DNA from: Ceraceosorus guamensis
Taxonomy: Eukaryota > Basidiomycota > Exobasidiomycetes > Ceraceosorales > Ceraceosoraceae
Length of the DNA: 64,000 nt
Reading direction: 5' to 3'
NCBI RefSeq assembly: GCF_003144195.1
Contig: NW_020290015.1
Coordinates: 1-64,000 of the forward strand
Both the position numbers and the translations under genes were made by a program. The first letter of the stretch is position 1. Every line of letters starts with the position of its first letter. Below the pieces are notes generated by a model that worked only from the letters and a program-made list of their open reading frames with translations, made no database searches and had not been told where the DNA came from. Shown here in pieces: positions 1-12,206 of this stretch.

Positions 1-254
1 CCCCCTCCCCCTCTCCTTTAGCAGGGAAAAGGAAAAAGCTGATGGTAGAGTGCTCACGGGCCGGGCCTGTAAGCCCACCAGGCAAGCCAAATTGGGAGCA
101 GCAAGAGCAGAACCACGGGTAAAATCATTCCAGGGTGATTGTCCAAAATGGGCACCTGCGAGAAAAGCGTGATGTTGGAGAAGGACGATGGGCTATCGCC
201 TCTTGCCGCATTCTGCGAATCGCGTTTTTCTTTCTGCTCTTGCTGCCACTGCCG
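1..254. other. Gene-free left edge, 3' flank of the LCB kinase
   Basis: This is the downstream flank of the minus-strand kinase gene. It holds pyrimidine-rich DNA at the extreme left and no reading frame with recognisable protein character. It probably contains the kinase 3'UTR and terminator, but I see no definite signal. Confidence 0.4.
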
Positions 255-2549
255 TCACGCTGAACTACCAGCCGGCGGGGCTGGAGGCTCGACCAATGGG
301 CAGACGAATCGTCCAAAGAGGCTCAACACCTTGAAATGGAGGTTGCGGGACACTTCCACTTGAAAGGGAGCATAAGGTGTGTGCTCTCCGTCGATGCTCA
401 GTAGTCCACCTCCTTTGAGAGCCTTGTCACCTGCTTTCCTCCTGGGCGTAACACGATATGCTTCCGCTTTGAAGTAAGACAGAGCGCGATCATAGATGAT
501 CTGACCCTTCTCCGCGCCGTCTATGGCTCGTAACTTGCCCGCTCGACCGCCGTCGTGCAGTAGAAGTGCGAGATCCAATAGGCCATCGCCGGGAAGCGCG
601 TAGGGAAATTGCATCAGATCCCTCGCCACGTAGGGCAACTTGCCGGCATAGAGCCCGGATATGCGCGCATCCACTTTGGCCCAGCCAGTCGGAGTGGTCG
701 CGCCTTGCAAGACGGGCAGGACCGTGTGAGGCCATGAAGGATCTTGGAGGTCCAGCACGGGCAAGGCCTCTTGAGATGGACCACTCAGCGGGTCCAGCAC
801 GCTCCCGTGCCGCAATTGGGCCGCGTTCGATGTCTGCCCGGAGCCATTCGCCCGCTGCGGTGACGATGTCCATTCCAGAGTCGCGTTCTCGACCTGTTGT
901 GCATCCTCTTCCTCACCAGACCCTGCAGCCTGCAACCCGCCATCATGCGTCGAGTCAAGACTTTGACTGCCCTCTGCAAAACGGGCCACACGCCGTCTCA
1001 TATCCGCACGATTTGTCGTTCCGGAAGCGCCAAGCTTGACGTGTATGTCGACCTCGCAGGGGGTATTGGCGAGCACGCCTCCGACGTAGCCAATGATGAA
1101 TCTCGCATCTCCTAGTGCGCGCATGTGTTCGGTACCGAGGTCCACATCCGCCATCAAGCCGATCGCCTGGGTAAGGAAGGAATAGGAATGCGTATATGCT
1201 TGCGAGGGCGCTCTTTCCAGCGCTGGCGGATCAGACGAGGCTTCGGCGGCGTCAACGGCTGCCGATTGGCTCGCCGTCGCAGAAGAGACCACGCTGGCGT
1301 TTAGAGCGCGCGACTTCCTTTTCGCCTTGCCATCAGTAGACGAGGCGCGAGCAGGTAGCGTGTCGGAGCGTGGCTGGGTGATGCTGCACACATCGAGCGA
1401 AAGCGGTCTCCCTTTGATGGCATTCAAGCTGGCCAATGCCATGCTGAAGCCCTGTTTAACACCGAGCAAGTTGACGGAGATCGCATTACCGCTGCCGGTC
1501 GGGATGGGAGCCACACAAACTTTCTCGAGTGCCTCTGCGCCATCTGGCCTCTTTGCCAATCCATTCAGAATCTCGTGCAGCATGCCATCGCCGCTGACCG
1601 TCACGATGGCATCGTAAGCATTGATGTCGATTGTTTGAGCGATGGAAAGACCATGACCAGAGTGCGTGGTAATTTGAATATCCAAGGTGCATCCCGCGGC
1701 TTCGAGGATCGGCCGCACTTTGCTGTGGAAAAGCTGCACTCCCTTTCCGGGCCCGCCTACAGGATTGATCAGTACCTTGAGGTGCCGGAAAGGTTTGACC
1801 GCCGCTGCTTCAGGCCCATAGGCTAACCGCATCAGCTTTTCAGCCCATTCCGTTGCCCGCTCCTGCTGATCCTCCTCCAGGGCGTGCACACCCTTCGCTT
1901 TGGCCACCAGGCGAGCCTCGATCTTGACCAATCTAACGTTGGCGCATGGTCCTTGTATCTGCTCCTGAAGCGCAATCAATTTGCTCCTAGCCGCCTCTCC
2001 GTCAGCCGACGCCGAAGGGGCTTCATTTTTCTTTGACAATGCTGTTTGTAGCGAGGCAACCTGAGATGCCTTGGATGGCGGCGCTTTGAATCCAAAGGGG
2101 CCTAAAGGGTTGGATTGATTGGCGGGTGGTGCGAGCAGCCGCACAAGCAAGGAGCCGCCATCCGAGTCCGGCACAAATGAAGAGTACAACACCAGAGCGT
2201 TTGGGACGCAAATATAGGCGTGCCTTGGGTCTACATCGTCCGCGCCGGAGACAAGTAGAGGAAAGGATGCGTGATTTGATCAGGACGGGAATCGCTGCCA
2301 AGCAGGGCCGGACCACTGACCTAATGCGCGGTCCGCACCATTCACAGCGTGCGCGCTGCTTCCTCCCCGCGCAAGCCAAAAGAGGTCGTCGTCAAAGCTC
2401 AAAGTTGCAGGCTTTCCTTCGATGGAGACGTGCACCGAAGAGACGCTCGAGCTGGCTGTGCTTGCTGTTTGATCAGGCGCCGTGCCGCCTTTGACAGCCT
2501 TTGATGGCTTGTCAGGTCCTCGCGGCAAACCCAGGGCTGGCCCCGACAT
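255..2549 (-). CDS. Sphingoid long-chain-base kinase (sphingosine/diacylglycerol kinase family)
   Basis: It likely phosphorylates sphingoid bases (dihydrosphingosine, phytosphingosine) at membranes, as yeast Lcb4/Lcb5 do. Two exons are modelled, 2549-2321 and 2230-255, with a 90-nt phase-1 intron; the product is 734 aa. The first exon carries the N-terminal region (VHVSIEGKPATLSFDDDLF). The intron joins it to HAYICVPNALVLYSS. The DAGK catalytic domain follows: NPVGGPGKG (about residue 232), SGDGMLHEILNG (about 288) and PTGSGNA (about 319). A Ser/Ala-rich insertion of about 150 residues then separates the two halves of the C-terminal domain, which ends with the conserved LSIDGE motif near residue 700. 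The start ATG at 2549 is the first in-frame methionine; the frame stays open upstream without another ATG. Such an insertion is common in fungal LCB kinases. EMC6 is divergent, 600 nt away. The family call is secure; the exact lipid substrate is inferred. Confidence 0.88.
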
Positions 2550-3148
2550 GTTGTCGGAAGGGATGCAAGCTCCCCACTTCACACTCGCGATGGAAGGCTA
2601 TATGGGCGGTGCAAGCGACTGTTGTACCCGGGAGCTAGGCCATGCCACTCCTCAAGGGCTCCACAAAGCGTCTGGAACTGACGCAAGCGCCCAGGCCCAC
2701 GTGCGAGAAAGGAAAGCCGGGGATCGACTATGAGAAGAGCCAGCGGATATACTCCAGGGCATCTGAGGTCGCACGGCTGCTGGTACTGCTGTTGGTGGTG
2801 GTCTGTCACAGAGCCATGCTTTGGTAGATATTTACGGAGTGTGGTCGCGGCTTGCCTTGTTGTGGGGTTTGTAGGACAAGGCACGAAAGTCAAGAGTCAA
2901 AGTGAGGGGCGGAGTGATCGATCACGTGCGCCCAAGGCATCGTGCACGCACAAAACGTGCCGCGGCTCGATCGTTCTTGTACACCGCGCGGGATTCGTGA
3001 TTGATCGACTCACACTTGACGAAGCGTTCACCATGCGCAATCATGAAACACATCAACCTTACAATCGGGTCTACGCGTGCATCGACATCATAGAAGCACG
3101 ATCGCATCTTCGATTCAGAAGAGAGAGAGCGCACTGTGAGCCTTCAGC
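2550..3148. promoter_or_regulatory. Divergent intergenic region LCB kinase / EMC6
   Basis: About 600 nt separate the two start codons and should hold both promoters. No coding sequence was found. It contains GATCACGTGC near 2921 (an E-box-like CACGTG palindrome), and a CGACTCACAC word near 3005 of the kind repeated in other spacers of this window. No TATA box is obvious. Confidence 0.4.
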
Positions 3149-3787
3149 ATGGATGCGACGCCCACACAAGCACAGCTGGCCGCGGCCAGGTTGAATCCCG
3201 AGGCATTGCAGCACAACACTTCCCAGCTCTACTAGTGAGTCGCTTCGTCGCTACATGCATTGCGCCTAGCCATCGTCTTACGGAGAGCTCTATCGCTCCT
3301 CAAATTTCCAGTGTGCGCTCCATTTTGCTCTCCGTTGCTGGCTCGGCAGCTGGCGTGCTAGGCTTGCGAACCTGGGCAGGATTGTTGGTCTACCTCTCTG
3401 CCTTGGTCCTCACCAACATCCTCCTTGTCCTTCTGCTAGCCAATCCTTCTCGACCTCAAGCGCACCTGCACTCATTTGCACTCAAAACCAACGCACCGAC
3501 CGGAAGGGCAGGTGGATCCAGCGCCGGAACGCTAGCGCTAGCTTGGGTCGGTTGGCTTTTCGAAGGAGCGCAGGAGTTTGGCTTCAGCTTTGTGCTCTGG
3601 TGGACGTTGTGGAGCGCTTTGGTGCATGGTGAGTCGATGATGGGCAGTGTCATGCTGGAGCAGGCTCGACGCCTTCAACAGCGCAAGCGCTGCTAGGACC
3701 CAACATGTCTGGGTATACTCCTTCCAGTGCATGTATGCGAGCTGACCAAGAACTCTCTCCTCGCTCGCTGATGCAGTATACGACTAG
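3149..3787 (+). CDS. EMC6: ER membrane protein complex subunit 6
   Basis: This is a small subunit of the EMC, which inserts tail-anchored and multi-pass proteins into the ER membrane. Three exons (3149-3234, 3312-3628, 3777-3787) encode 137 aa. The N-terminus MDATPTQAQLAAARLNPEAL is soluble. It is followed by the family signature VRSILLSVAGSAAGVLGL, whose first residues are created by the first splice, then two or three hydrophobic segments and the C-terminal WWTLWSALVHVYD. The last residues VYD come from an 11-nt terminal exon; without it the reading frame would run into intron sequence. The protein is slightly longer than the usual 105-115 aa because of a Ser/Gly-rich loop near residue 90. 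The gene converges on ATP11, with 130 nt between the stop codons. The identification rests on the Rab5ip/EMC6 signature and C-terminus. Confidence 0.9.
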
Positions 3788-3917
3788 ACCACGACAGAAT
3801 CAATGTCATTGAAGGGAGAAGAGAGTGATGAAGACATCGACGCGCAAGTTGAATCCGCTCATCTAGATGCTATTGTATGCTAATGGATGAGTGACGCACT
3901 GTCAGAGGAGGGTCTAT

Positions 3918-5557
3918 CTACACGAGGGCAAAGGCCAGCTTGCACAATCGATCAACGTCAAACTTCTCCGGCTCTCTGTGGAAAGTCTGCAGCAGCTCTT
4001 CACGTTCCTGTGCACCGCTTGCATTGGCTACAGCAGGCAGGTAGAACCTCTGCAAGCTCATGATGAGCAGCTGAGCATCTTGTTGGCTCAGCTTGGCTTC
4101 GCTTTGCAATGGAGCTGTCAGCTTCTCTTGCTCTGCCTCGCTCGCTCCTCGCGCCGCTGCCGCTGCTGCGGCCTGGAAACCTGTTGGAGCTGCTTCGGCA
4201 TTGGACGCTTCTGTCACTTCGCCGCGCATGAGGACTACCCCCTTTGAAGAGGAAAGATCAGTGTAGTAGGTGACCACTAGCACTGGCTGTGCGTATTCCT
4301 GGCGCAGCTGATACTCGGCCAGTGGTGTGAAGAGCACCGTAGCTGGACGCAGAGGAGAGGCTGCAGCTTCTGGTGCTGCCCCTTGCGCCACGGGGGGCTT
4401 GGGTGGAGGAGGCAAGGTGGCCCACTCGCAGAGGTACATTTCGTAGCCCTGCTTTTCTGACTCTCCTTGCACGTCATCCGTCTCCGGTGAGACGCTGATC
4501 TTGCGAGGGAGCGGAAGGACGAATTGCTTGTACTTCTGTCCCCGCTCCACCATGGCAGAGTACATGTGCGAAGGTACGACTGCTGAGAGCTTGTTCTTGA
4601 GCGTGTGATAGCTCGTCCACAGCTCTCCAATCTTGCCAGGGTCCGCTTCTATCAGCTTCTCCAGTGCGATGATGGACGAGAGTGGCTGCAATGTGGTGGG
4701 CCATGAAGCGGCTTTCGTGGGTCAGAATCCAGCTCCCATCGACTCGGCCGCCGACATCAGTGTCGCTACTCAACCCACCTTGACACCGCTGCCTCCAGGT
4801 CCGCTGCCAACATCTCCACTCTCCAATTTCCGCTTCGCTTCAGCCTCCGCTCGAGCTCTGATCTCTGCCGCCAATCGAGCATCTCTCTGCTCCAAAGACT
4901 CGTTGCCATTGCTAGATGTGAATTCGCTCTCCTGCCCTTGCTGAGATGCCGCGAAGGAATCAGCAGCAGCTTTGGCGGCATCGACCCGTGCTCTTGCTGC
5001 GGCCTCTGACTTTTGTCTGGCTTGTGCGGTGAGTTCGTCCAGTGATAACCCCTGTCTGGAGCGCTCGTCGACAAAGGTTTGCAATGCAGAATGAGCTCCG
5101 TGTACAGCTGTACGCGCGCAACTCGAGCTCTAGACGTCTCTAGCCCGCCTCACGATGCGGGCTGTCAGACAAGTGTCCCTACTCACTCCATCGCTTTGAC
5201 CTTGAGCCTACTCTCGTACTCTTTGAGCTTCCTCTCCTTCTTCTGTTCCAACAAAGTGCGTCTCTCTTGCGGGCTCAAATTCGCCTCTCTAGCTCTCTGA
5301 GCAGGCGTGGTCCCGTTCGAATTGGACGCAAGGGGCGAAGCATCCAACACTTCTGAAAGTGAAGGAGCAGAGACCGAAGCAGAGGAAAGCGACGTGCTGG
5401 AAAGGCTGCGCAGAGCCGATGTGGAGTCGCGCCTCCGAAACGGGAGGGATGCTTCTTGCCTGAGAATCGGCTTGGATGCGGCGTTGAATACAGACGAAGA
5501 CGCTTGTCTGAGCCCGCCGGCGGTCCGCGCAACAGCGATCGCACTGGGTCCGAGCAT
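3918..5557 (-). CDS. ATP11: Mitochondrial F1-ATP synthase assembly factor 1 (Atp11)
   Basis: This is a matrix chaperone that binds free F1 beta subunit during ATP synthase assembly. Exons are 5557-5187, about 5121-4779 and 4685-3918, giving about 493 aa. The N-terminus (MLGPSAIAVARTAGG, Arg/Ser-rich, no acids for some 35 residues) looks like a mitochondrial targeting peptide. The first exon ends in a basic helix (ERKLKEYESRLKVKA). The third exon carries the conserved body: LIEADPGKIGELWTSYHTLKNK, then YLCEWATLP and VLVVTYYTDLSSSKGVVLMRGEV. The second intron (4778-4686) is unambiguous. The first acceptor is less sure: 5121 fits phase, with a CTGAC branch-like site upstream, but 5127 also fits. 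The protein is longer than the usual 300-330 aa because of low-complexity Ala/Gln/Arg-rich sequence between targeting peptide and chaperone domain. It is divergent from lunapark, about 1 kb away. Confidence 0.83.
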
Positions 5558-6587
5558 ACTTGCACCGTAAAGTGGAACACGAACCTGGTCACGGATAGGA
5601 AGATGGTGGAGATCGTGGCGAGCGCAATAGGAATATCCTCATCACCGGGCTTTCTTGAACCAGGGTTTCAAGGCCCACGCGAGGAAACGCTTGCGCCGGC
5701 GACATCTAGACATCCGTGAGCAAAACCCGCCTGGTGGTGACGGTCACGTGATCGCGATTCCAGCTCCCGCACAAGGTGACGCCTGGCTTGACCTGACAGC
5801 GCGCGATAAGTCGGTACATAAGGCGGAAAACAAAAGATATAAAGTATGAGCTGAATGTCAACTGCTCCAGCATTTCCCCCTCTCCCCCCTCTACCCGCGG
5901 GAATGATGAAGATGAGCCGCGAGCATCGAATCACCGCGCGTCATGATGACCCACACTTGTGACTTATATGAGGAGTCACCATGCATCGTGAAAGTCAAAG
6001 TGCAGGCTCGCCGCGCGTGTCTGATGTGCGCGTATTACAGTACGGTACCGGTATATGCGGACCGCGACCCTCGATATAGGGTCGCAAAACGCGCTAAGCT
6101 CGAAGCCCTCGGCTGACGGCGCAGCAGCGCAGCCACGACACGCAAGTCGATCGATCGCTGCTGAGCGCGGGGCCTCCCCGCGTATAGCGCTCGCGTATCA
6201 CACTACGCGGTACTCACCACTCGTGAGTCTCGTGACTCTATGAAATATATGCGCGGACGCAAGCGGCGGCGGCGACGATCGTTCGGATAGATCGAGAGCT
6301 GCATGTGTGTGCTGCTGCATCGTCTTCTCGCCTTGATTGGGATTTTTTGCATGGCGCCGAGAAAAGTCTTTTCCACCCAACCACATCACCAGCACAGCTC
6401 ACGAGTTCACGAATGGCAACGCGCAAGCAGCCGGCCAGCTGCAATCAGAGCATATCAAGCCAACGTAGCCCCCAGGCTCCATCACGCCGCCCATCTGTCC
6501 TTACCCCAACATCGGTCTCATCACATCGCACCCCGCAATTGTCGAGACGGCTGTCGAAAATACACAGGGCACAGGCTCCGCCACACG
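5558..6587. promoter_or_regulatory. Divergent intergenic region ATP11 / LNP1
   Basis: About 1 kb with no credible coding frame. It holds an A/T-rich stretch around 5823-5850 (AAAAGATATAAAG), a GC-rich palindromic word GTACGGTACCGGTAT near 6040-6054 and dense CGCG/GCGTAT words at 6140-6215. It presumably contains both promoters. Confidence 0.35.
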
Positions 6588-8368
6588 ATGGCGGTCTTTG
6601 CCTTCTTGTCCTACTTCAAGCCGTGGTGGAAGCAGACAGATACGGACTACGAGACTGTGCTTTCTCGCTTGACATCCGACATTACGGAGGTGCAAACTCG
6701 ATTGACGCAGGTCAAGACGCGAGAGAGGAGAGCGAGCGTGACCTTGACCTTCAACGCCTTCTTCCTCTACGCTGCTTATGTCGCATGTTGCTGGTACCTG
6801 CGCCCGCTTATCACCTCACACCCAAGAGGTGTCGTCGTTGCCGCCTATCTACCTGTTGTGCTCATTCCTTTCCTGTGAGTAACGCTGCGAGTCAAATTCT
6901 TCTTATCGATGCAGTGCGCTGATGCTCCAAGCAATAACACTCTCAGCATCATTTACACTCGGCGCATCGTCCGATGGTGGTACAATCGCATCTCTGAGGG
7001 CGAAGGTGAGCGTTCGGGCGAACTTCCTGCCGTGAGACGCTCGCATGCCATCCCGCTAAATTCTGCTTGCGCTCTCCCTCCGCGCAGAGAAACATCTGCG
7101 ATCGCTGCAGCGAGCGCGTAGGACGAAAATCGACGAGATCAAACGTGCTTCCAGGTTCGATTATATGCGAATGCTGCTGGACAAATACGACGACATTCAG
7201 CCACCTTCTCGAGCTCGTCAGGCTGCATCGAGTGCCAAAATCGGAGACTCGCCAGCGAAGGGCCCTGGTGGTGGTTTAGCAGCGCCGGGAAGTAGTCCGC
7301 GATCCAGACCGACTACTGCACCAGGCAACGCCAGTCGAGCTCCATTTTCCAACGCATCTACACCACCTGTGCCGGCAGTGCCTGGCAACGGCTCTGCACA
7401 CGCGCCGCCTCATGATCAAGCTGGCACAGCCAAAACGCCAGCTCAGGGATCAGCGGTACCCTTGGCTGCGCAGGCCGTACCACCTCGCACCTGGCTGGAT
7501 CGCGTAGCAGACCTTATCTTGGGCAGTGAGAATGGAGACGGCACCTTGAGAGACGAGCAGAAGTACGCCCTCATATGCAAGGAATGTCTCAACCACAATG
7601 GGCTATGCTTGCCGAGCGAGATCGAGGAGATACGTGAGTCCACCGGTGAAGGTGCCAGGTTGAATTGACGTTCGGTACGGCACGACACGTCCTGATATGA
7701 CAAGGTCCGATGACGGGGGAGGGGGGCGGGCGGGCGGACACAGCAAAGAGATTCGTTCTGGTCTTTTGATGCAAGACGGAGTATCAACAGCTGACATTGA
7801 GCCTCTCTGCGTCTCCCCTCTAGAATACATTTGCCCAAAGTGCGGCACGTTCAACTCTCGAAGGCCTTCTACCGCACCCATCTCATCTCCCTGGGGCCGA
7901 GCACGCTTCGATTCCACAGCCAGCATCCAGAGTATGAGTGGGGCATCCCCGTCACCCAACTCGAGGGCGCAGGGCGAAAGGGGACATCAAAGACCGCATA
8001 GCGTTGCAGGATTCTCTACGGACTTCTTGACCCCCGAGAGAGCTTTGAGCGATCGAGAAGGTTCCGGAAGACCCCTTTCGCCCTTGCACCAACCAGTGAC
8101 CGGCGCAGACCATGAGCTGGATGGCGACAGTGAAGCGGAAGTGGAAGAGGAAGCGTGGGAAGAGCTGCGAGATTCGGAAGAGGATGACACGCCACCGGAC
8201 GAACCACTCAATTCGAGCGACCCTGCAGGCACGAGATCGTCAAGAGCCTCGGGTAAGGGGTTGGCCGGGTCGAAGGGGCCCAAGTCTCGCGGAAGCGGAC
8301 CTACGCGCAGGTCCAGCACACTCAGAAGTAGACGCTCGGGCAAGCCGGACCTTATGGACGTCGATTAG
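6588..8368 (+). CDS. LNP1: Lunapark family ER junction-shaping protein
   Basis: This protein stabilises three-way junctions of the tubular ER network. Four exons (6588-6874, 6947-7005, 7088-7633, 7824-8368) encode 478 aa. The protein begins MAVFAFLSYFKPWW, a typical short N-terminal amphipathic start. A coiled coil follows (YETVLSRLTSDITEVQTRL), then a hairpin of two membrane segments (about residues 55-75 and 82-100; the second is assembled across intron 1) and a second coiled coil (HLRSLQRARRTKIDEIKRA). The lunapark zinc ribbon is at about 275-305: CKEC, then CPKC after about 23 residues. Its second half is produced by splicing intron 3, which gives EIQYICPKCGTFN. The C-terminal tail is acidic and Ser-rich, and likely cytosolic and disordered. 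Family length, topology and zinc ribbon all agree. ATG7 follows on the same strand. Confidence 0.93.
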
Positions 8369-9006
8369 GCGAAGTCCCTTGTGGGACTCTCGTGGCCGAA
8401 TGGCTTGCCAGAAGCTTGCAATCGTTTAGTCAAGTGATGCTGTAATAGTAAGCGAACTTATCACCATTTCGCTTGTAATCGCGCAACCGTAGTGTGGTCG
8501 ATCAGATCGACGATCTCAGTAAATCAGCGCGCGCATGTATGTTGTTGCTTCGGACGTGTTGATATACCGTGTATGGGGCTGGAATCGGCTGTGACGAGCG
8601 ACGGCGAGCCTGCATGCCCCGCACGTTTGAGTAGAGAGGTCCGTGCGCCGTGTCGTGAATAAAATGGGTGAACTGCGCGTTGTGAGCGCAGTTGGGGGCG
8701 GGCCACGCGGACCAACAGATGCGAGTTACGAGTGTCAAGTGACACTCACGACTCGCAACGATGTCATTCACACTCACGTCATATCATACGTTCGCAATCG
8801 ACTTGAATTAGGCTCCGTCTTGTACCGGCACGCATTGATTTCGAAGCTCGCTTCCACCCACTGCAACGCCTCTCCTGCACCGGATCGACTCCTCGACTCC
8901 TGCGGTATCCTGCAGATAGTAGTCGGTCACTTTGAGCCCGCCCGCCTCTGCATAGCCACAACAACGTCAGCTCCGCCACCTTGCGGAGGTTCGCTTTCTT
9001 CAAACC
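8369..9006. promoter_or_regulatory. Spacer LNP1 to ATG7 with an inverted repeat
   Basis: 640 nt without a gene. It should contain the LNP1 terminator and the ATG7 promoter. The clearest structure is the imperfect inverted repeat at 8721-8756, described separately. The last 100 nt before the ATG7 start are pyrimidine-rich, with CACAACAACGTC near 8957. Confidence 0.4.
8721..8756. repeat. Imperfect inverted repeat upstream of ATG7
   Basis: Arms 8721-8737 and 8740-8756 (17 nt each, 2-nt spacer) pair except at three central positions; the inner eight bases GAGTGTCA/TGACACTC are perfect. It lies about 250 nt upstream of the ATG7 start codon and combines GAGT/ACTC words seen in other spacers of this window. 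It may be a dyad binding site or only part of a dispersed intergenic word family. Confidence 0.6.
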
Positions 9007-12000
9007 ATGTCTTCCTCCACCGTCGCTCAGTTCAGTCCCTTTTCCACCAGCGTATCTCCTTCGTTTTGGTCAACACTAGCAGCGATCAAGATTGACAAGC
9101 TGCAATTGTCGGATGAGAATGTGCCGGTGAGAGGTCATTATGAGGTCGGAAAGGTCATCTACGACAGAAAGACGGACGAGGATGTGCCCCTGCCTGCTGC
9201 TGTGAGCTTCGACGGTCAAGGCTTGATCGAGGGAGGGTGAGTTGGCTTGCGAGGATGTTCAGTCTCATCTACGAGAGCGCCGCACTCCCATTCTGAGAGC
9301 GTGCATGTCATCTCGCACCAAAGATACGCGCTCCCACCCAACACCTTCCCAGCTTGGGGAACACTCAAGAACTTCAATACGATCGAAGAGTTCAAAACAG
9401 CGGACAAGCAAAAAGTCTTCAATGATGTGGCTCAAGAAGTGAGATTGCTTGACGCTGTCCGGAGCGCGACATGTAGCTAATCTCTTCCGAACACTATCTA
9501 CTCGCAGATCTTAGACGGCATCCTCACCGCGCAAGACCCCACGCCATTTCTCACCCGCTTCCTCGTCTTGTCCTTTGCCGATCTGAAAAAGTACAAATTC
9601 GTGCACTGGTTTGGTTTTCCTGCGCTTGTGGCCAAGCCGGGCTGGGAGCTTGCTGGAGCTGATGCTCAGCAAAGAGGATGGAAGGCCGCAGACGGAGTTG
9701 TTGGTAGAGATCAGGTGGGTGGGCAAGACAAGTGCTTCAGCCGGCGAGACAGCGGCCAGCGCTCGTTGAATGACGATGCCGCTGATGCGCTTCCTGCCCT
9801 CCTTTGCTCGACAGATGCCCGCCATTGGTGCAGCACTCGCGCAGAGGAGAGCTTTGCAAGGATCGGACTCCGCATCAGCTGCATTTTTCCTGGCGCGAAG
9901 AACAGCAGGCGAGGAATGGCAACTCTCGGATGTGACGTCGTACGAGCCGTTCTTTGCGAATGTATCTGAAGACGAGGTAAGAGGGCGCATCATTTTGTCG
10001 GTGACATGATGTATGCGGTTGACAAGTGGCGCTGATTGAATCGCATCGGTCCCGATTGCTAGCGCATAGTCGGCTTCGTAGACCCCTCGCCTCTTTCGGA
10101 CTCACCAGGCTGGCCGCTCAGGAATCTCTTGGCTCTGCTCTCGGTGCGCTATGGTGTCAGAAAGATTCGAGTGGTGGCGTGGAAAGACCCATTGGGTTCG
10201 CAGATATCAAGCACGGCAACTTACAGGAGTAGAGTAGCTGCCTTGATGCAACCGGAGGTAGGCAGTGATGCCTCAAACCAAGTAGTTGCCAAAGGAAGTG
10301 AGTCAGCAAGAGAATGCAGGCACAAATGCGATCATCTCAGGCTGATTCTCGTCAGACATCTGCGCAGGGACTGTTTTGCTCGCTTATGAAGCGGGGCAGC
10401 CAGCTCGACCCAACGCAGTCGGCTGGGAACGCAATTCTCAAGGGAAACTCGCTCCCAAGATGGCCGATCTCAGCCCATTGATGGATCCGAAGAGGTGAGC
10501 AGCACCTTCGTGGCTTGGTACGTCGACGATTGAGAGCTTATGGCCAATCTGTGGAACGCTTAACGGACTGCAGGCTAGCAGATCAAGCCGTGGATCTCAA
10601 TTTGAAATTGATGCGCTGGCGAATCATGCCCGACATCAATCTAGAAAAGATTCACAATACCAAGTGCTTGCTGCTTGGTGCCGGTACTTTGGGCTGCTAC
10701 GTAGCGCGGACATTGATGGTGCGCCGTCTGATGGTGCAGTCCGCTATACACGGCGTCTCGCTAACGCAGACCATTCGGCTTGGCATCTCAGGGTTGGGGA
10801 GTGCGGCACATCACGCTCCTTGACTCCTCTCGCGTCTCATTCTCCAATCCTGTCCGACAGCCCTTGTTCGACTTCGAAGATTGTCTTGATGGGGGCAAAC
10901 CGAAAGCAGAATGTGCAGCAGCCAAACTCAGCAAAATTTACCCCGGTGTCGAGGCAAAGGGGATCCAAATGAGCATCCCCATGCCTGGACATCCTGTGCC
11001 TGCTTCTTCCCTAGAGCAGACTCGAGCAGATGTCAGGCATCTAGAACAGCTAATCGATGAGCACGACGTGGTATACTTGCTCATGGACTCGAGGGAGAGC
11101 AGGTGGCTGCCCACACTACTTGGAGCTGCCAAGAACAAAGTGGGTTACCCTGTAGGTCTTCCTTCTCTAGGGACGTCACTCTGCTAATCCTGCACACTTG
11201 CCTTCAGCTCCTTTTGAACGCAGCCCTTGGCTTTGATAGCTACCTCGTTATGAGGCACGGCGCATCGCCAGATGTGCAACCAACCACTACTCCTGCACGA
11301 GGTCAGGAGATACCTCTTACTAGGCGAAGGTTAGGCTGCTACTACTGCAACGATATTGTAGCACCAGCAGATGTGAGTAGGACAAGCGTGTTGATCTCCT
11401 TCCACGTCAGCGGTCCCAGCTGAATGTGCTACGCTGAGAATGGCGTCATGGCTGATGCCTCGCTTTAAACAGTCTTTGACGGACCGAACCCTGGATCAAA
11501 TGTGCACGGTCACACGACCTGGCCTCGCTGCCATTGCGGGTGCTTCTGCTGTAGAGCTCATGGTCTCTGTCTTGCAGCACAAGGACGGGTGAGTGGTGGC
11601 TCGGTGCGACTGTGTCTCTAAAAGTCATTGCGACTCATTCGACCCAATCGCAACGCACTAGCATCTTGGCGCCTGCCTCCACTGCTGCGCGGAAAGATGC
11701 GTCAACAAGGGATGAAGATTCCTCAGACCCTTCCAAATCCGGCTCGGTGCTTGGTCTCATCCCGCATCAGATTCGGGGATTTTTAGCTCAATTCAGCAAC
11801 CTCTTGATAGTGGGTCAGGCTTACGAGCGCTGCACCGCTTGTAGTCCAGCCATCGTGGAAGCGTATCGCAAGGACGGATTTGACATGTTACTAAAGGCAT
11901 TCAACGACGAAGTCTACCTGGAGAAAATCACGGGCTTGGATAAGCTCAAGGCGGAGACCGAAGCGCTCGATGCAGATCTAGACTGGAGCGGCAGCGAGGC

Positions 12001-12028
12001 AGAGGAAGGCGACGGTGAACTGCTCTGA
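9007..12028 (+). CDS. ATG7: E1-like activating enzyme Atg7 of autophagy
   Basis: Atg7 activates Atg8 and Atg12 by adenylation and thioester formation and passes them to Atg3 and Atg10. Eleven exons (9007-9236, 9300-9438, 9508-9714, 9815-9976, 10063-10297, 10368-10494, 10574-10718, 10792-11139, 11208-11372, 11473-11588, 11662-12028) give 746 aa, close to the family norm of 630-720. The N-terminal domain shows [28 protein letters not shown] and [11 protein letters not shown]. The middle contains [17 protein letters not shown] and [12 protein letters not shown]. The nucleotide-binding loop is [16 protein letters not shown] (about 398-413). Adenylation-domain motifs follow: [13 protein letters not shown] and [10 protein letters not shown]. 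The catalytic cysteine is in [12 protein letters not shown] (about residue 597). The C-terminus has [10 protein letters not shown] and a Glu/Asp-rich tail. The donor of intron 7 is a weaker GTGCGC. The acceptor at 10368 could instead be 10356 in the same phase. The gene converges on COY1. Confidence 0.96.
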
Positions 12029-12206
12029 ATCGAAGGAACGCTGGTCCTCTGCTTCCACCTTGCGCTCTCGCCTCTTGGTAGCTCCTCTCACCTGTATTTC
12101 CGCCTCCTCACATGACTTTGATACCACCCATCAATTCGCAATTGCGGCTTCGAGCTACGTGACACATCCTGAAGAGGTCATTGCGCTCATGTGACGCGTT
12201 GTGTCA

